A stretch of DNA of 64,000 nucleotides from contig CAUJNA010003289.1 of assembly GCA_963377175.1 (NCBI GenBank), forward strand, positions 343,423 through 407,422. Direction: 5' to 3'. The notes under the pieces were generated by a model. It ran no database searches. It was not told the origin of the DNA and worked only from the letters and a program-made list of their open reading frames with translations. This stretch comes from Effrenium voratum (lineage: Eukaryota; Sar; Dinophyceae; Suessiales; Symbiodiniaceae). This document shows, piece by piece, positions 54,460 through 64,000 of this stretch; position 1 is the first letter of the stretch, and each line of letters begins with the position of its first letter. Both the position numbers and the translations under genes were made by a program.

Positions 54460-55720
54460 CGACCTCGCTGGATACCATGGGTAGGGGTACCCGGATACCC
54501 ATTTCACATGATTTCAGGAGTTGAGCAATCGTAAATCACCCCAGACCTGTGAATAGCGCCTTCCTTGGTGTTTGGATTCGGTTAAGGATTGAAGCCCGAA
54601 AGACACAAGGGGTACCGGGAGGGATACCTTCCCTGCCCCTGACAAGTATCCAAGTTGAGGCTACCATGGGCGATACCTAAACCACTCGGTTTGGGGGTTG
54701 GGGGTCACAAAACCTGAGGAGGAGGTAATCCTTTGCAACATGATCATCCTCTGGATGGTCTGGGATTTAGCAAGTGGTTGGCAGTCATGGTCATATCCCA
54801 CCAAAGCCATGGTAAGAAGTCCCGTTCAATGGGTTAGAACCAGGATAGAACTCATCAAACCATCTATGTATCACATATGTGGAAGTGTCCAAACTCCACG
54901 TACCAGGGCTAGGGTCAGGCTACAGGGATGCTTAGATGTCCTTTCCAGGGGGTTTAAACGTCACCTCGATTATCGTTCAAAGGGGGCATATTACACAAGG
55001 AGCCTTATGTCAGGGTCTCCAAGGGTGATGTGTCCAATTTGGCTCTCCATGTTTTAGTTGCGGTTGGTGAATTGTTCAACTGGTTGATGCAGTTGGACCG
55101 CACTTCCGGACTTCCGGGCCGTTTCGACCAAGGGACATGATGTCAAAGGGAGTACCTGGTGGCAAGCTTGGACACCGACCGGGGGCACTGCGCAATGAAC
55201 AACCATTTGTCACTTCCCCTGCTTGATTATCAATTGGTTATTACCCACTGACTAAGTACCCTGGCCCTTTACATAGAGGAAAGCAGAAGGAGATGGAAGC
55301 ACAGACTTCGGTCAATCCCTGTGTTGTCTATTTCTAAAATGGGACGCAAGAACGCTAGCTCTATATTTCACGCAGAATGCCAGGGGCATTTCAGGGGCAT
55401 TTGCCAACTTTCTTGTCTCCACTACGGGAATCGCGTTCTTGGAACCAGCATCGTTCCCAGACCCCCCCCCCCCTTCCATTTTAAGACCGAAAGAACTTTC
55501 GCACTCGGTATTTGGTGTGTAACAATGGGAGTCGGATTCCCTTCTTATTAGTGTATTGAGCCTTAAAGGAGACCTTTGCCATTTCTTGGCATCCCGTCAC
55601 ACACTATGCAAAGGTACCCAGGGATCTAACCTTGCTTTGTCTGGATGTTCCGCGCACTTGGAAAGTAGGAGTTATAACCATGGTTACAAACTGAGGTAAC
55701 TGGAGTTGGTTCTCTATCCA
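54460..55720. other. No supported gene
   Basis: Presumed intron between two Lys-rich exon-like segments. It has a 119-codon + ORF at 54698-55057 without GC3 bias, and a C12 run near 55465. Confidence 0.35.
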
Positions 55721-55725
55721 TTGGT

Positions 55726-55785
55726 TTTTGGTGGTTTTGTGGTTTTGTGGTTTGGTGGTTTGGTGGTTTGGTGGTTTGGACGGTT
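55726..55785. repeat. (TGGTTTTG/TGGTTTGG)n
   Basis: Eight-base repeat, about seven units, 33 bp upstream of the exon-like segment at 55818. Confidence 0.85.
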
Positions 55786-55817
55786 GAACCCCACCACTCT
55801 AGCGACCTCGGCTGCAG

Positions 55818-55925
55818 GAAGAAGCGGGAGAAGTTGAAGCGGGAGGCTTTCAGAGAAGCCGGGCATGCCAAAGCTTCGGCTCCGGCCACAGCTGCGACGA
55901 AGACTGCGGAGGCCGGGACTGTGGG
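55818..55925 (+). CDS. Putative exon, Lys/Ala-rich
   Basis: After ggctgcag, KKREKLKREAFREAGHAKAS and APATAATKTAEAGTVG, GC3-rich. Basic coiled segment grading into an Ala/Thr linker; the 3' limit is uncertain. Product unknown. Confidence 0.48.
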
Positions 55926-56333
55926 GTTTCGGGTGGAACGTGCTCCAAGAATGCGCTGCAAGCATGAACCACCGAATGAGAGCCGGGTGGATGTTGAATC
56001 TGGGGAATGCTCTAAAAAATGCTTGATATAGGAGCAGTGCAAAGTTCTATAAGAAGTGGTTTGATCAGAGATAGTGGATCCCATGGACGAATCTGTGAAG
56101 GACATCTTGTGCAGAGCTGCTTCTTGCGTTCTTCGATTTGGCCTGGCCAAAAGGGGGCATTTTACATGAATATGGGCATGGGTGAGAGTTAAGTCGCCAG
56201 ACCGCTTTTTTAGTCCAGGGCAACCCATTTCCCAGGGCAACCCAGTTGTCGCCTATTTTTCACCCACAGACTCGGGCAAATGCCCGGGCCTTGAAACCCG
56301 TGGTCGCGTCCCAAAGAAAGCCTTCCAACTACA

Positions 56334-56443
56334 CTCACTTGCCCAAAGCCGACCTTTGACCTTTTGTTTTCCCATTTTGGTCCATTTTTTGCGAAGGTCC
56401 CAAAAGGTTAACCTTGTATTTCCAGGTCCTTTGGGCAAGTGAG
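56334..56443. mobile_element. Family IV element, copy 2
   Basis: TIR CTCACTTGCCCAAAG, perfect over 15 bp, 110 bp total. Confidence 0.88.
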
Positions 56444-57578
56444 TTTACTTTGTTTCTGGAAAACATGGTCCATGGAGGCCTCCGAGTGGTATTTTGCTCA
56501 TGGAGGGCCCCACGCTGGCCTTTCCCGCAGTGTTGGGCTGAAATTCGGCGAGGTTGGCCGTTCGGTGGTTATCTCCAGCTCTCCTTTTGGGAATTGGTTC
56601 CGCGGAATCGCCTGAATCGCCCGACAGGGAGACGCTGTTGGGCGAATCTCACTTTTGGACATGCAGGCATTTTGCGAACACACGTCTGTTGTTGGGCACC
56701 CAATTTTTCGGAAGCCCTTCCCCATCTCCGTGTTGGGCAGCCCCCTATGTCGGAAGCACATTTTCCTGTTTTTCGGCCCCCCCCCCCCACCACATTGTAA
56801 CACGCATCCAGCCTGGTTTGGGCAACGCCACAACGTTTAAGGTCCAGCTGACACATACTAACCATGTTGTCGGTAGCCCACTGTTGGCTTGGGGAGGACA
56901 CGATGCGACAACCCACATTCCACCAGGGGCCAACCCTAATTGTGCATGTCCTCTTGGGGCAACAAATCATGTTGTTTGCCTACAATTTGAACATGCTTCT
57001 GTTTTTCGCTGGTTGGAGCACGTGAGGTTGTCCCCATCAACCACCAGTAGTCACCCCCTTTCGGACAAGTTGAATGATGATCGTTATAGCCTGCAGGTTT
57101 CCATCGCCGACTGCCAGCCGGCAGAGCCCCGCTGACTAGCACCTGTTGGTTGCCAGTTTTCAGTGACTTGAGAATAAAACTCAACTCCCCACGCTTGGAC
57201 GGTACCCGAAGTCTTGGTCCAAGGCGCAGCATGGAGTCCAAGCACCGCAATTCAAAGCCAGATAGCTCAAAGCGCCCGAAGCTGCAAGACACCACCAAGA
57301 AAACAACAAGAATCGTTTCGTATTGCTGAAAGCGCTTGGTCACAAGCAGTGGCCCCAAAACACCGCCAGTACGCTGGTTTTCCCGCATCTCCTGTTAACC
57401 CAAGCATTTGAACTTAAAACGACAAAGCTCTAGCGTTCTTCTCAAACACCAGCTATTCTCCCTGGGTTTCTTCGAGTTTTTCTACAAAACAAAAGAACAA
57501 CACCTGGAAAGAAAGGGCAAGGGAGCCCTCGAAACTCCCGCTGTAGCCGCCGTTTCTTAGACCGCTGACCCTTGCCAG

Positions 57579-57630
57579 GAAGAGGAGCCCGAGGAACAGG
57601 AGGCCGGCGAGTGGCCAGCGGATGGGGGAG
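57579..57630 (+). CDS. Putative exon, acidic
   Basis: After cttgccag, EEEPEEQEAGEWPADGG, then a GT donor (gtgtcg). Composition complements the basic exons upstream. The reverse strand is also open (hydrophobic, LAGLLFLGLLFLA), so strand is not certain. An inverted-repeat element begins 14 bp downstream. Confidence 0.42.
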
Positions 57631-57644
57631 GTGTCGAGCGAGCC

Positions 57645-57749
57645 TCACTTCCTGAGTTTTCCACTTCAAAGTGTTTTGGGTAGACCATTTTGGCAAGCAA
57701 AAAGGTTTGGACATGGAAATATTTTTCTGACCAATCCACTCAGGAAGTA
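57645..57749. mobile_element. Family VI inverted-repeat element (TIR CACTTCCTGAGT)
   Basis: About 105 bp, ends TCACTTCCTGAGT / ACTCAGGAAGT. End-like remnants 'ccaatccactcagga' occur near 25402, 43780 and 48250. Confidence 0.75.
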
Positions 57750-57992
57750 TTTTTGTTTAGAGCCAAGCAAAAGGGGTGCCAAGCCTCAAAACGACACACC
57801 CAGGTGCTCAACTTTGGGAGTGATTGAGTTCTTCCTTGCCTCCCGTGGAGGACATGGTGACTGGCTGAACACATGTTGACCTGTCATGTGAGCCACGTGC
57901 TCAAAACCGATTCGGGCCGACTCCGGCTTAATTCTTGAAGCCTGGTTCTTGGACGACCATTTTACTACATACCTTGCTTTGAGCAAGTGCCT

Positions 57993-58190
57993 CACCTCGG
58001 GCGAGGTTTTGCCAAAGTCACCAAGCTCAGGTTCTTGGTCTCGGGGTCGGTGAATTCGTTCCTCGTCACGTCTTTCTTCGGGTCGGGTGAATCAAACAAC
58101 AACAAAAATTCGCCCGGAGCGTCCGGTTTTGGTTGGCAAACTGTGGAAAGGAGGCGTCTGGATTTGAAAGGGGACTCCGGCATGATGTTC
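57993..58190. CDS. Coding-like segment, strand ambiguous
   Basis: Both strands show high GC3: + reads FAKVTKLRFLVSGSVNSFLV, - reads DPKKDVTRNEFTDPETKNLS. The minus-strand peptide has the more natural charge pattern but would be the only minus-strand gene in the window. Confidence 0.3.
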
Positions 58191-58315
58191 CAAACAGGTT
58201 TTTCCAAGATCTGATCGGTACGGCGCCATTTTCGGAGCAAAGCTGGTGTTTGCGCACCTGGTGGCTCAACAATAAAGAGCTAGGGCAAACCGCAGGTGTT
58301 CCTTGGTGCCATGCG

Positions 58316-58416
58316 GTTGTGGGTCAAAAATGGGTACCCGAAAAGGAACCCTGGCAAATGGAACCCATGACTAAAACAGGCGGTCCCCTGGTGGTTTAGT
58401 TTTGACCCACACCCAT
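58316..58416 (+). mobile_element. Family II-related element (TIR TGTGGGTCAAAA)
   Basis: Keeps 'ggaaccctggcaaatgga' internally, but the TIR has GGGTC in place of GGCTC. Related degenerate copies lie near 28566-28680, 31072-31163 and 37990-38085. Confidence 0.72.
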
Positions 58417-58757
58417 GCAAACTCATGTTGGATTTCAGGTCTTTACGCCACAGCCACCATTCCGGATTTGGATGTCTGAGAGCTCCCCTTCATTCCGGAA
58501 ACATCCAGCGTTGCCAAGGCGCAAGGAAAACCGGGACGGCATTCAGCATGGCACTCAAAAAGGGGACCACCGAAAAGAGAAGGAACATTGAAATGTGTAT
58601 TTTCTAGATAGAAAACCTGGCAGGGGTCCAAGTAGCTTCTTGCCAGTGACTTCCGTGGAATGTTCTCATCTGTTTTGGCGTGTTTGTTGGAAACTCCCCC
58701 CGAACGGCTCAGGTTACTGGGGTGGTGCTTCAACCATTTTGTTTTGTTTCTTTATTT

Positions 58758-58826
58758 TCTTTCTTTTTTTTCTTTCTTTCTTTCTTTCTTTCTTTCTTTG
58801 TTTGTTTGTTTGTTTGTTTGTGTGTT
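58758..58826. repeat. (TTTC)n(TTTG)n
   Basis: Tetranucleotide tract that switches from TTTC to TTTG. Confidence 0.93.
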
Positions 58827-59303
58827 TTTCGTGCATCTTCCATAGTTGTTTTTGGGCTCATCTTCCGTAGGTGTTTTGTGGCACATTAGTACACAGAAGG
58901 CTACAGGACCACACAAACGCGACTTTGAGTCGCTAGAGAGCTGGTTTCCGGGGCGACTTAAAAATGAATATGTTTGCCTCTTTTGCAAAGAGCTCACCAT
59001 GATGTAGGTCCTTTTTTACTTGGGAATGCCATATTTTCAGGTTGGGGAATGGTGATGTTCCAAAATATGGCTTTACCGCAAACAAGTGAAAAGAGGTTCG
59101 AAGGTTGCATGAGAGCGTCATCAACCCATTTTGGGGCAGCACGCGTTTGACATCGGTGCTCATGTCTGTCGATATCGACACACATTGTAGAAAGTCGCAC
59201 GACGCAATATTTGCTTGCCAACGTGTCAAGGGTGCCAAACCCAGGCAAGCAATACAACGTCTAGCAAAGGGCGGGGGGGTTCTTGGGTCGGTGGTGGGGT
59301 GAG

Positions 59304-59367
59304 ATTCGCAAGTGCGCAGATCAAGGATTTTTCGAGCACGGTGGCCTGGGCAAGCGCAGCTTGGGAT
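59304..59367 (+). CDS. Putative exon, FASTK/Tbc2-like 'AWA' repeat
   Basis: The frame FASAQIKDFSSTVAWASAAW runs to a GT donor (gtacgg). The pattern Q-x-(4-6)-T-x-x-AWA resembles the helical repeat of FASTK/RAP and Tbc2-type organelle RNA-binding proteins ('LxNTAWAFA'), common in dinoflagellates and green algae. It is one repeat only, so this is a suggestion. Confidence 0.4.
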
Positions 59368-59402
59368 GTACGGAAGCGGGGCTGCCGTTGTTTTGTTTTC
59401 TA

Positions 59403-59427
59403 GTTTTTTTTTTTTTTTTTTTTTTTA
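59403..59427. repeat. Poly(T) tract followed by A-rich DNA
   Basis: A run of T interrupted by AG, then AAACAAAAAAATAAAAC; a weak inverted repeat. It could be an intronic pyrimidine tract. Confidence 0.9.
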
Positions 59428-59500
59428 GTTTTTTTTAAACAAAAAAATAAAACAAAAAACAAACAAAAATAAAAAATGGTTTGCTCCTGTTCGTACCGAG

Positions 59501-59575
59501 CTTTTGGTTGCGGCCCTCCCATCGCACTTCGGCAGTGGGGCTCACGTTTTGAAAGCGGTTGCGGGAGCTTTTCAT
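59501..59575 (+). CDS. Putative exon, same gene as 59304
   Basis: LLVAALPSHFGSGAHVLKAV and AGAFH, then GT (gtgagg). Phase 0 at both ends, so it continues from the AWA-repeat exon and joins to 59789. 'LLVAAL' sits where the second helix of an AWA repeat would be. Confidence 0.48.
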
Positions 59576-59788
59576 GTGAGGTATGTCCACCCCTCCCCCC
59601 CCCCCCCAAGCCCATTGATACCTTCAAAGGACAGCAAGTTTGGGTTGGGGCCACTAAAACTGTCAGATGCAACACATCCAAGTTGAACCACATTGAACCA
59701 CACAATCCAGGTAATTTGTCTAGGCTTTCTCTTGCCCTACTTGCAATGTTCAGGGCATCCGTGGGGTAGCCGACCTTGGACTTCGCAG

Positions 59789-59840
59789 GCCAACGAGGAC
59801 GTGCTCGCTGCCTTGAACATGGACACTGCAGAGGCAAACG
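59789..59840 (+). CDS. Putative exon, same gene as 59501
   Basis: After cttcgcag, ANEDVLAALNMDTAEAN, then GT (gtcctg). Clear GC3 bias and phase-compatible with the previous segment. Confidence 0.5.
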
Positions 59841-60286
59841 GTCCTGGAAGTTCCTAGGACAGTATTCAGGGTGCCAAGTTAGACAACCAGACCTTGGCCC
59901 CTTTTCATTCGGAAAAGATCGAGGTTGTTTAGCCAACCGGCCTGTCATGTAGGGTGTTGGCCCAATTCAGGTCTGTGGGCCGTTTGACAGGGGGGTGACG
60001 GTCATTATGTTGATTGTTTCCGCGGGTTATTCAAGTCAGAAATTGGGGTTACCCTTGTACAGTGAGGGCTGAGCTCAGCGCTAAAATCCGTGGGGCCAGT
60101 TTTGTTTGACCCATGTGCCAGGGTTTCCTCCATTCCGCTTTTTGGCACCTCCAAAAGTGGCAGATGCAACTGAAGTGGACATGTTTAGTGACTCATGGGG
60201 GCGTATTTCTCCCCCTCCAGTCTCCATCAGTAACCCCTGTTTGTTGGCTCCAAAAACGGGAGGCATGATTCTGGCCCATCTACATA

Positions 60287-60408
60287 TGGCTGTGGGTCAA
60301 AACCAATGGTACAATTTTTGGGGTAGGTGCACCACCCATTTTAGAACCTATTTTAGTGGGGATTGGGATGTTCACTGAGGGGTAACCGGGCTTTTGACCC
60401 ATGGCCAT
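60287..60408 (+). mobile_element. Family III element, copy 4
   Basis: Intact TIRs and signature; ends 30 bp before the exon-like segment at 60438. A partial copy lies at about 11310-11368. Confidence 0.8.
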
Positions 60409-60437
60409 ATGCCTTTTCGGGTCCCGCTCCACGCGAG

Positions 60438-60501
60438 TTTTGAGGCCCGCGCCCAGCGGGAGTTGGTGCGGACGGCGCGGGGCGCCGAATCGAACCTGCG
60501 C
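60438..60501 (+). CDS. Putative exon
   Basis: After cacgcgag, FEARAQRELVRTARGAESNL with G/C thirds, then GT (gtccgt). It starts 30 bp after an inverted-repeat element ends. Its phase does not match 59840 directly, so an exon may be missing between them. Confidence 0.45.
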
Positions 60502-60961
60502 GTCCGTGGCCGAATTTGTGGCTCGGGCTTGTTAGGGGTGTACGCCTGGGTTTAGTTGGACGCCATAGCTTTTGGAAGGAAACACCATCCTATTAATGAG
60601 CAGGGGTTGATTATGGGGTCAACATTGTCGTGGGACACTCAAACCAGACATATGCGACATGTTGTGTCCAGGCACCTTTGGCACAGGAATCTCCTGTTGC
60701 GGGGCCATTTGTTGGGTTCGACGGTAGCGGGACATGCTGTTGGGAACAAGGTTGGAGGGGCACCTTCTAGTGAAGAAGGATCTTCGTCAGGGGAACCTAC
60801 CATAGTTGTTCACAGAGAGGGCCCCCGTTTCCTTGCAGAGTAGGCCGAATAATATTCCCTGCTCGATTTGTGGGCCACGTGGCTCTCAGGATCCTGCTTT
60901 TCGAGGCCTTACTGTGGATGGACAAAATTCGCTGAGAGCCAGTTGGTGACTTACCCTAATC

Positions 60962-61087
60962 ATGGTTGTTGTTGGGAAACATGTTTTGTTTTCCCCTTTT
61001 TTACATTTTGCTTCTTGTGGTTTAGTGGGAAATCCCCACCTAACTGCTAAAATTCAAATTTTAGCTCCCCTTCCAACGCCAACCGAG
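60962..61087 (+). mobile_element. Family I element, copy 5
   Basis: Same ends (final base pattern CAACCGAG) and core. Confidence 0.82.
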
Positions 61088-61706
61088 TTTAATACTCCAA
61101 GGTGTTCAGCCGCCGTGAAGTGGATGTTGTCGGGCCTGAATCAGGCCACAGGTGTTTCTTCAGGAGCTTTCCCTGCCTGGAAAAAAAAAAAAAAACAATA
61201 AACAAGGATCTTGAGAGGAGACAACGTCCGCAACCAGCAAAGCACGTTCAGTACTTAGCTGGTCTGGGACTGAGCTAAATTGTTCCTTTAGTTATAACCC
61301 GCTTGCCAAGGTTCTAAGTGGGGTATCGCCTCCCAGACCATCTAAGTATTCTTAGAAGTATTGGGCTTGACTGTTAGTGGGGATGTCTAACGCTACAACT
61401 CAGTCCATTGGGGAACGTAGGAACGTGTTGAAAGCAACATGAACTCATGAAGCACATTGTTGACACAAGCCGATTGCCCCCAATAAAGTTCACCATTTAA
61501 ACATATTTCGAAATTAACCATTCCATGTATGAATGCAAACATATTTTTTTCGGGTAAAACAGCGGCACAGTGAACAGCGCCAAAGTTTGAAAAAGCACGT
61601 CGAGACAGAGGCAAGCAACACACAGAAAGGTTTTTAAGATTCGTCCAGCGCCTTGCTTGTGGAATTGTCATGGGAAGCCAGGATGAATAGGCCCTTTCTG
61701 ATTCAT

Positions 61707-61818
61707 CTCACTTGCCCAAAGCCGACCTTTAGACCTTTTGGTTTTCCCATTTTGGTCAATTTTTAGGAAAGGTCCCAAAAGGTTAACCTTTTATGTCCAG
61801 GTCCTTTGGGCAAGTGAG
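61707..61818. mobile_element. Family IV element, copy 3
   Basis: Nearly identical to copy 2, perfect 15-bp TIRs, 112 bp. Confidence 0.88.
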
Positions 61819-61935
61819 TAGATGGTGTCCCAGTTTGCAGGGAAACCAAATCACTTGAGGGGAACTCCCAGTTGATCCGTCGACATAAGCAACTGTGTCC
61901 GCCCGCCCAGCCCGGCCTCATGAACGGCTCAAAAG

Positions 61936-61990
61936 GCCGCACCACCGCCGTTTTCGGCGAGTTGGGGCATTCTGGGCCTGTGGAGAATTG
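61936..61990 (+). CDS. Putative exon
   Basis: After gctcaaaag, RTTAVFGELGHSG with high GC3; the frame is open back to ATG at 61920. Product unknown. Confidence 0.35.
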
Positions 61991-62390
61991 AAACCTAGGA
62001 ATCCTAGGAGAATGGAGAACGAAACGGGGCGATTCTACGCCGTGTGCAGAGCTGGCAGTCATTCACCGAGTCATTCACAGAGTATTGTTTTGTTAAAGGC
62101 TACTGCGAGCGTTCGAGTGCAGAACTTGCAGTCATTCACTGAGTGTATTTTGTTGAAGGCTACCGTTCAATGGACATGGGAGAATCAACCCATATGTATT
62201 TTCATACCAACCTCTTACCTCCTGGGCCTTGCCCACAGTTTTGGAGTAAAAGAACGCTTCGCCCCGCGAAGTGTTTAAATGGCCAATGGCACATGGCTCC
62301 TCGGATGCGGGTTTTTTGGGAGCTCCTGCGTGTTGACCTGTTTGCTTGGCCAGCTTACAGTCGACTTTGTGTGAGTCGATGGCTTGATTT

Positions 62391-62490
62391 GGCTGTGGCT
62401 CAAAAAGCCGGTACCAAACTGGAACCCTGGCAAGTGGAAACATGGACCAAGACCTGCGTCACCCCTCCTGTTTAATTTGGAGCCACGCCC
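62391..62490 (+). mobile_element. Family II element, copy 3
   Basis: Close match to copy 1 through the internal signature. Pairs with the reverse copy at 62598. Confidence 0.85.
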
Positions 62491-62504
62491 TTTTGAGCAA
62501 AGAG

Positions 62505-62564
62505 ATCCGGCCAGTGGACACCGCGGATCGGATCCCATTGCCCGAGCGGATCGGATCCGGACGC
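62505..62564 (+). CDS. Putative exon between two inverted elements
   Basis: IRPVDTADRIPLPERIGSG in a GC-rich open frame, lying between two family II elements in opposite orientation. Weak on its own; the position is what makes it notable. Confidence 0.3.
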
Positions 62565-62597
62565 TGAAACTGACAGGAGTGGCCAGCTTTGAGCCGC

Positions 62598-62710
62598 ATG
62601 GGTGGGGCGCAAAAAAAAGGATCGGAGGGGCAGACCGCATATGTTTTTGGTCCATGCTTCCACTTGCCAGGGTTTCCATTTTGGAATTCCGGGTTTTTGA
62701 GCCACAGCCA
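62598..62710 (-). mobile_element. Family II element, copy 4
   Basis: Reverse orientation; one TIR is degenerate (GGGTGGGGCGCAAAA). Confidence 0.8.
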
Positions 62711-62910
62711 AATGATCACAGGCAATTCATGCGTTTTCAGCATGGCTCCGTATGAGGGGCGGTCTGCTTTTGGTTTCAAATGACCAAAGGCTTTGGCTCC
62801 GAATCTCATTTTGAAAAACACAGATATCATGAGGTAGGGTAATGAGGTGTGTGTGTGTGTGTACATCTGGGAATAGAAACAGCGAAGTTGGCTGGGTCTC
62901 GTAGAGCCCA

Positions 62911-62979
62911 GCGAGGCCGGCCCTCGCATGCGATTGGCTCAAAGGGTCGACCCCATCGAGTTTGCCGGAACCGGAAAGG
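62911..62979 (+). CDS. Putative exon
   Basis: After gcccagcgag, AGPRMRLAQRVDPIEFAGTG, high GC3. Product unknown. Confidence 0.38.
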
Positions 62980-63296
62980 GGGGTTGTTGGGTGTGTCACG
63001 TTTGCTTGGCGATTTCCGGCCAACTTTTAGCAGGGGATCAGTTTGGACAGCCCAGCTCAGGAGTTCCATGTGGGCAAGAGGCTCTTGCCATCATTTGTGG
63101 TAAAGGGGATGACATTGGGTAAAGTCAACCGAATCTTCATTCGGAAATGGAGGTTCACAAAAATCCGTTGTTGTCAAAGTCCTGCATCAGTTGGTATGTT
63201 GGGCCCAGTCATACAGTTCCATCCCCAGCGATTCAGGATTTTGTCCGTCCACCGCTCCTGGTGACTGAAACCTCGCAGTTCCCCGAGGTTTCACAG

Positions 63297-63391
63297 AGCT
63301 CGAGCTCGAGCCGGAGTTCGCCGATGAGGCCCCAGGGTGGAAGCTCACGGGGAGCTTCCTCAAAGGAATTGGACGCTTGGACAATTCCAAG
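63297..63391 (+). CDS. Putative exon
   Basis: After tttcacag, ELELEPEFADEAPGWKLTGS and FLKGIGRLDNSK, then a GC donor (gcgaaa). Strong GC3 and a protein-like mixture. Product unknown; the last supported exon before the window edge. Confidence 0.5.
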
Positions 63392-64000
63392 GCGAAACTA
63401 AACAGCAAGGAACCAACCCAATCGGAGTCGATTTTTTTTCAACCCAAGGAGGAGTCTCTGCTCAAGTGGGAGCTTCCATACGAATCTGGGTACCTCTTGA
63501 GTTGGCAAACCTACAACTTGCTATGGTTTTTGCTTCAGCCTGATGTACCTCGGCGATTTGGATCCAACTCGCACGACTGAGTTCTTTCAATACTTGTTTG
63601 GAGGTACGAAGGTCATGATGTCGGACTGGTGACATGCTATACCAGGTAAGCCAAAGCACATGGCGGGGTTCATCTCCCTATATTTCTCCTGTTGGGGCCA
63701 AAATTCAAATGAGTGCCTTCTGGTGGGGTGATGAGGGGGAAGTATAGGGAGGGCTTTGGATCTGCTTTTCCTTGTGGTTTGCAAAGTTGAGCCTTTCCAT
63801 TAATCTTCAAAGACCTAATTGCTGTTGGGCATGCACGACCTGACAGGTTTGAGGTGAGCCATTCACACTTGTTAGGGCTTGGTTCCCTACTCACCATGGT
63901 TATATGCTTTCTTCAAGTTGCTCCGAACAGAAATGAGCAAACCACGAGGGTAGACAGCGATATTGGGTCCGTTCGCCTTGTTTGCTTCCAGAGCTAAGCT

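Overview
This window looks like nuclear DNA of a dinoflagellate, probably a symbiodiniacean or other Suessiales-type genome. Four observations support this. Coding sequence is cut into exons of 25-120 nt separated by introns of 0.3-2.6 kb. Introns start with GC or GA as well as GT, and end in AG, usually followed by G. Every gene I can support lies on the + strand, as in the unidirectional gene blocks of dinoflagellates. There are no bacterial operons, Shine-Dalgarno sites or long natural ORFs; the longest ORFs are translations of microsatellites.

The main result is a complete gene that no ORF longer than about 60 codons reveals. Fifteen short exons from 32556 to 52152 (+) join in one frame into a 273-residue carbonyl reductase (NADPH) of the short-chain dehydrogenase/reductase (SDR) superfamily, closest in layout to CBR1. 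Its cofactor loop (TGGNKGVG), NNA motif, catalytic Ser, YxxxK, PGxxRTDM segment and CBR1-like C-terminal EW fall on successive exons in the correct order. The 14 introns use 3 GT, 8 GC and 3 GA donors. Only about 0.8 kb of 19.6 kb is coding.

Layout: 1-18.4 kb holds isolated exon-like, GC3-rich + strand segments of unrecognised genes, interrupted by a 1.24-kb (GTAT)n microsatellite and T-rich tetranucleotide tracts. About 18.83-24.38 kb is a tandem array of seven and a partial eighth 0.73-0.81-kb units. Each unit carries two exon-like segments whose copies differ only by substitutions and whole-codon indels. 25-31.4 kb holds further + strand exon-like segments. 32.6-52.2 kb is the carbonyl reductase gene. 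53.6-57.7 kb holds exon-like segments of a Lys/Arg/Glu-rich protein. 59.3-63.4 kb holds another set, one of which resembles the FASTK/Tbc2-type 'AWA' helical repeat.

Throughout, introns and intergenic DNA contain short non-autonomous elements (about 50-145 bp) with terminal inverted repeats. At least eight kinds recur or form clear inverted repeats. Apart from the carbonyl reductase, protein identities are unassigned; exon limits rest on frame, GC3 and AG|G / G(T,C,A) signals read by eye.
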